NCBI RefSeq assembly: GCF_008831285.2
Contig: NC_045147.1
Span: forward strand, 13,308,854-13,372,853
DNA from: Nymphaea colorata
Lineage: Eukaryota; Streptophyta; Magnoliopsida; Nymphaeales; Nymphaeaceae
Direction of reading: 5' to 3'
Length of the DNA stretch: 64,000 nucleotides
Shown here: positions 62,074 through 64,000 of the stretch, piece by piece
Layout: each line of letters starts with the position of its first letter
Numbering within the stretch: position 1 is the first letter of the stretch
Position numbers and translations under genes: made by a program
Notes under the pieces: generated by a model
Database searches by the model: none
What the model saw: only the letters and a program-made list of their open reading frames with translations
Told to the model about the DNA's origin: nothing

Positions 62074-62953
62074 ATGGGGGGAGAAGTCAAATTCCAGCTA
62101 GGCCAGAACCCTTACATCAAGCTGGTGCTGCACGCCCTTAAGCACAGGGTCTCCTCCGTCAACGGCATCCTTATCGGCCGCCTCGACGACGCCTCCTCCA
62201 CCGTCGACATCGTCGATGCTGTTCCTCTCTCCCACTCTCAGATCGGTCTCCTCCCCACTCTCGAGATCGCCTTAATTCAGGTTTTTCTTTCTCATTGGTT
62301 ACCTAGTCCTGCCTCTGATTCTTTTTCCTTCTCGTCCTTATTTGCCTACCCAAGACTCTGCGATGTTCATTATCGGATCCTCGTTCTTCTCGTCTTTGGA
62401 GTTGCCAATTTTTCTGGGTCAATCCTGATTTGATGTTCAGGCATGAAGAGGGTTTGCTTTGGTAGCTTTTTTCCTGCTCTTCTGATGGTAGTGACGAGAG
62501 ATAAATTCGGTGATGGTTGTGCAGGTTGAGGAGCTTTTTTCTGCTGATGGGTTGAGTGTAGTGGGTTATTTTCATGCCAACGAGAGATACGACGACTCGG
62601 AACTTGGGAAGATCGCCAAGAAGATAGGGGATCATATCTCACGTTATTTCCCACAGCCGGCTGTACTGTTGGTGGGTGCAAGCTCCAAATTGTTATTTTG
62701 ATCATTAATGTCTTAATTATGAGCTTTTCTTATTTTCTTACGCCCTGTTTGGTTGGAGGGAAAGGGAGGGAAAGGGATGGAGGGAAAGGGAGGGAAAGGG
62801 ATGGAGGGAAAGGGAGGGAAAGGGATGGAGGGAAAGTGTTCAAAGTGAGTCTCTCTTGTCATGTTTAATAGGTCTTTTTCCATTTCTTTTCAGCTGGATA
62901 ACAAAAAATTAGAGGCATTGTGCAAAAGCATTCACCGTGAACCAGTAGTGCAG
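62074..62953 (+). CDS. EMC8/9: ER membrane protein complex subunit 8/9 homologue (partial)
   Basis: Cytosolic subunit of the EMC, the insertase that places membrane proteins into the endoplasmic reticulum; the Arabidopsis homologue is EMB2731 (At5g55940), required for embryo development. Exons seen: 62074-62280, 62525-62671 and 62894-62953, all phase 0, 138 codons. They cover the MPN-like (UPF0172) core: YIKLVLHALKHRVSSVNG, VGYFHANERYDDSELG and IAKKIGDHISRYFPQP, then LDNKKLEALC. The ATG at 62,074 is chosen because it starts the family-conserved region and lies in GC-rich leader DNA. About 65-70 C-terminal residues of the roughly 205-residue family are missing. I did not find a convincing fourth exon before 64,000, so the rest probably lies beyond the window. 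Confidence 0.9.
62755..62836. repeat. 24-bp purine tandem repeat in EMC8/9 intron 2
   Basis: Three perfect copies of a 24-bp unit made of GGAGGGAAAGG blocks plus one T, and a 10-bp partial fourth. It follows CCCTGTTTGGTT, a common MITE-like terminal word, so the array may have expanded within a small element. Confidence 0.95.
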
Positions 62954-64000
62954 GTAAATCTAATACAGTACAATCTTTTTTTCTCTCCTCCCTGGTTGAA
63001 ACTTGGAGTCAACGTGGTGTTTGAGTTCATGTCTCATATGGTTGAAATTGTTGTTTTAGGAGATTTCTTATTCATTTGGTTGAGATCTCTTAGAGATCAA
63101 TGGGTTACATGATTTACCTTGTCGTAATTGTTAGTTCGCTAATGCATTGTCTGCATTCGAGGCATTTAGCTTCAAATAACTATGAGAGTTTTTCCAATCT
63201 ATTTGTACATCAAATTATAAACTATGAGAAGATTCATACTTTGTGGTTAAGAGGCATTATGGTTTAGAGGCTGAATTTATTTTACTTTTCTGGGCATCTT
63301 GTACAAGTAGATGCAATTTGTTTTCCTTTGTTTCTGCTTACTGACTGACTGAAGGTTCTATTTATGCCTCGTACAATGCACTTCTTTATTGGAGAAGGTA
63401 GCTGTTGTGAAGAAGCCATTTTTGTGAAGCAATCTGTCCCTTTCCCTAGGGATAGGCAGAAGTACCTTCATTAGTAAAAGAAAACCGTAACTAAAGGTCA
63501 GTTGCACCAAATAGAACATAAAACAGAATAAAGCATAAATATGAAAAAGGGGAAAAGAAAGCTAGCAAATGGTCCTCTAGTTAGCTGAAAATAACAGAAA
63601 AAGGGAAACTTCCAAGAAAGAAATGGTAAGGGTCTTCCAGCTTTTCATTTCTAATTTTGGAGGAATGATTGTCTTAGTTAGGGCTTACCATTTATGCACA
63701 CAAACCTCTTGTCAGGTTATTCCTTCCTTTAAAGCACCACTCTAGTGAAGCTGTTCTATTGTTTTTGTTACCTGCACTTCTCTTTGGATGGCTCTTGAAG
63801 CCTCTTAAGATTCTTATTAGATTCTCATGTTTTGCATTTCATATGCTCTTGTTGGTTCCTATATATATTTATATATATATTAAAGGATTCAGTTGCTTTA
63901 TTTATAACACAATGTGTCATTTGTTTCGGAGCAATTTCGTACCAAAATCTTGAAATTTTCCAGGAAAATGATTGTTTTCCTTGCATGGTTGAAAAAAGCA
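62954..64000 (+). other. Intron 3 of EMC8/9, running off the window
   Basis: AT-rich intron DNA with a pyrimidine-rich character and short TA runs near 63,860-63,880. The frame at 63,962-64,000 after a possible CAG acceptor does not match the expected continuation of the family. Confidence 0.55.

Overview
This is a stretch of flowering-plant nuclear DNA. The genes have many introns with GT..AG boundaries, intergenic DNA is AT-rich and full of short transposon remnants and microsatellites, and all recognisable products (SBT3-type subtilases, PLS-type PPR remnants, a Ty1/copia element, a DUF4094-type beta-1,3-galactosyltransferase, beta-tubulin, a KIN-1 kinesin, an EMC8/9 subunit) are land-plant families. 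The species cannot be named from the sequence alone.

Layout. Bases 1-37,250 are a segmentally duplicated block. A unit made of an antisense PPR remnant, a repeat-rich 2-2.5 kb upstream region, a ten-exon subtilase gene, another antisense PPR remnant and (in two units) a 1.2 kb segment of unknown identity occurs about three times. The three subtilase genes (3397-8274, 19168-25016, 29453-34130, all +) are each intact by manual exon reconstruction: 770, 761 and 771 residues, with identical intron phases, complete Asp/His/Asn/Ser catalytic sets and a TATA box about 50-60 bp before the start codon. The PPR pieces are all on the - strand and broken. A degenerate Ty1/copia retrotransposon (10,233-15,499) with a 5-bp target duplication splits unit 1. 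It carries two further insertions: a 285-bp solo-LTR-like piece in its 5' LTR and a 271-bp hAT-like element at the gag/pol junction.

From 37.4 kb the window becomes ordinary genic DNA. It holds an 11-exon beta-1,3-galactosyltransferase (- strand, 42,851-37,468), about 7 kb without a gene (42.9-50.4 kb), a three-exon beta-tubulin (50,705-53,140), a 16-exon short KIN-1 kinesin (54,277-59,798) and the first three exons of an EMC8/9 homologue (from 62,074, running off the end). These four genes share no obvious pathway. Tubulin and kinesin are both cytoskeletal, but their adjacency is probably coincidental.

I saw no CRISPR array, operon, rRNA or convincing tRNA, and nothing I would defend as an undescribed biological system. 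The most notable items are the subtilase/PPR segmental array, the nested transposons with readable target duplications, a 35-bp tandem duplication across the tubulin stop codon, and an unidentified segment present in two units. Exon boundaries were derived by hand from splice consensus, reading frame and family conservation.
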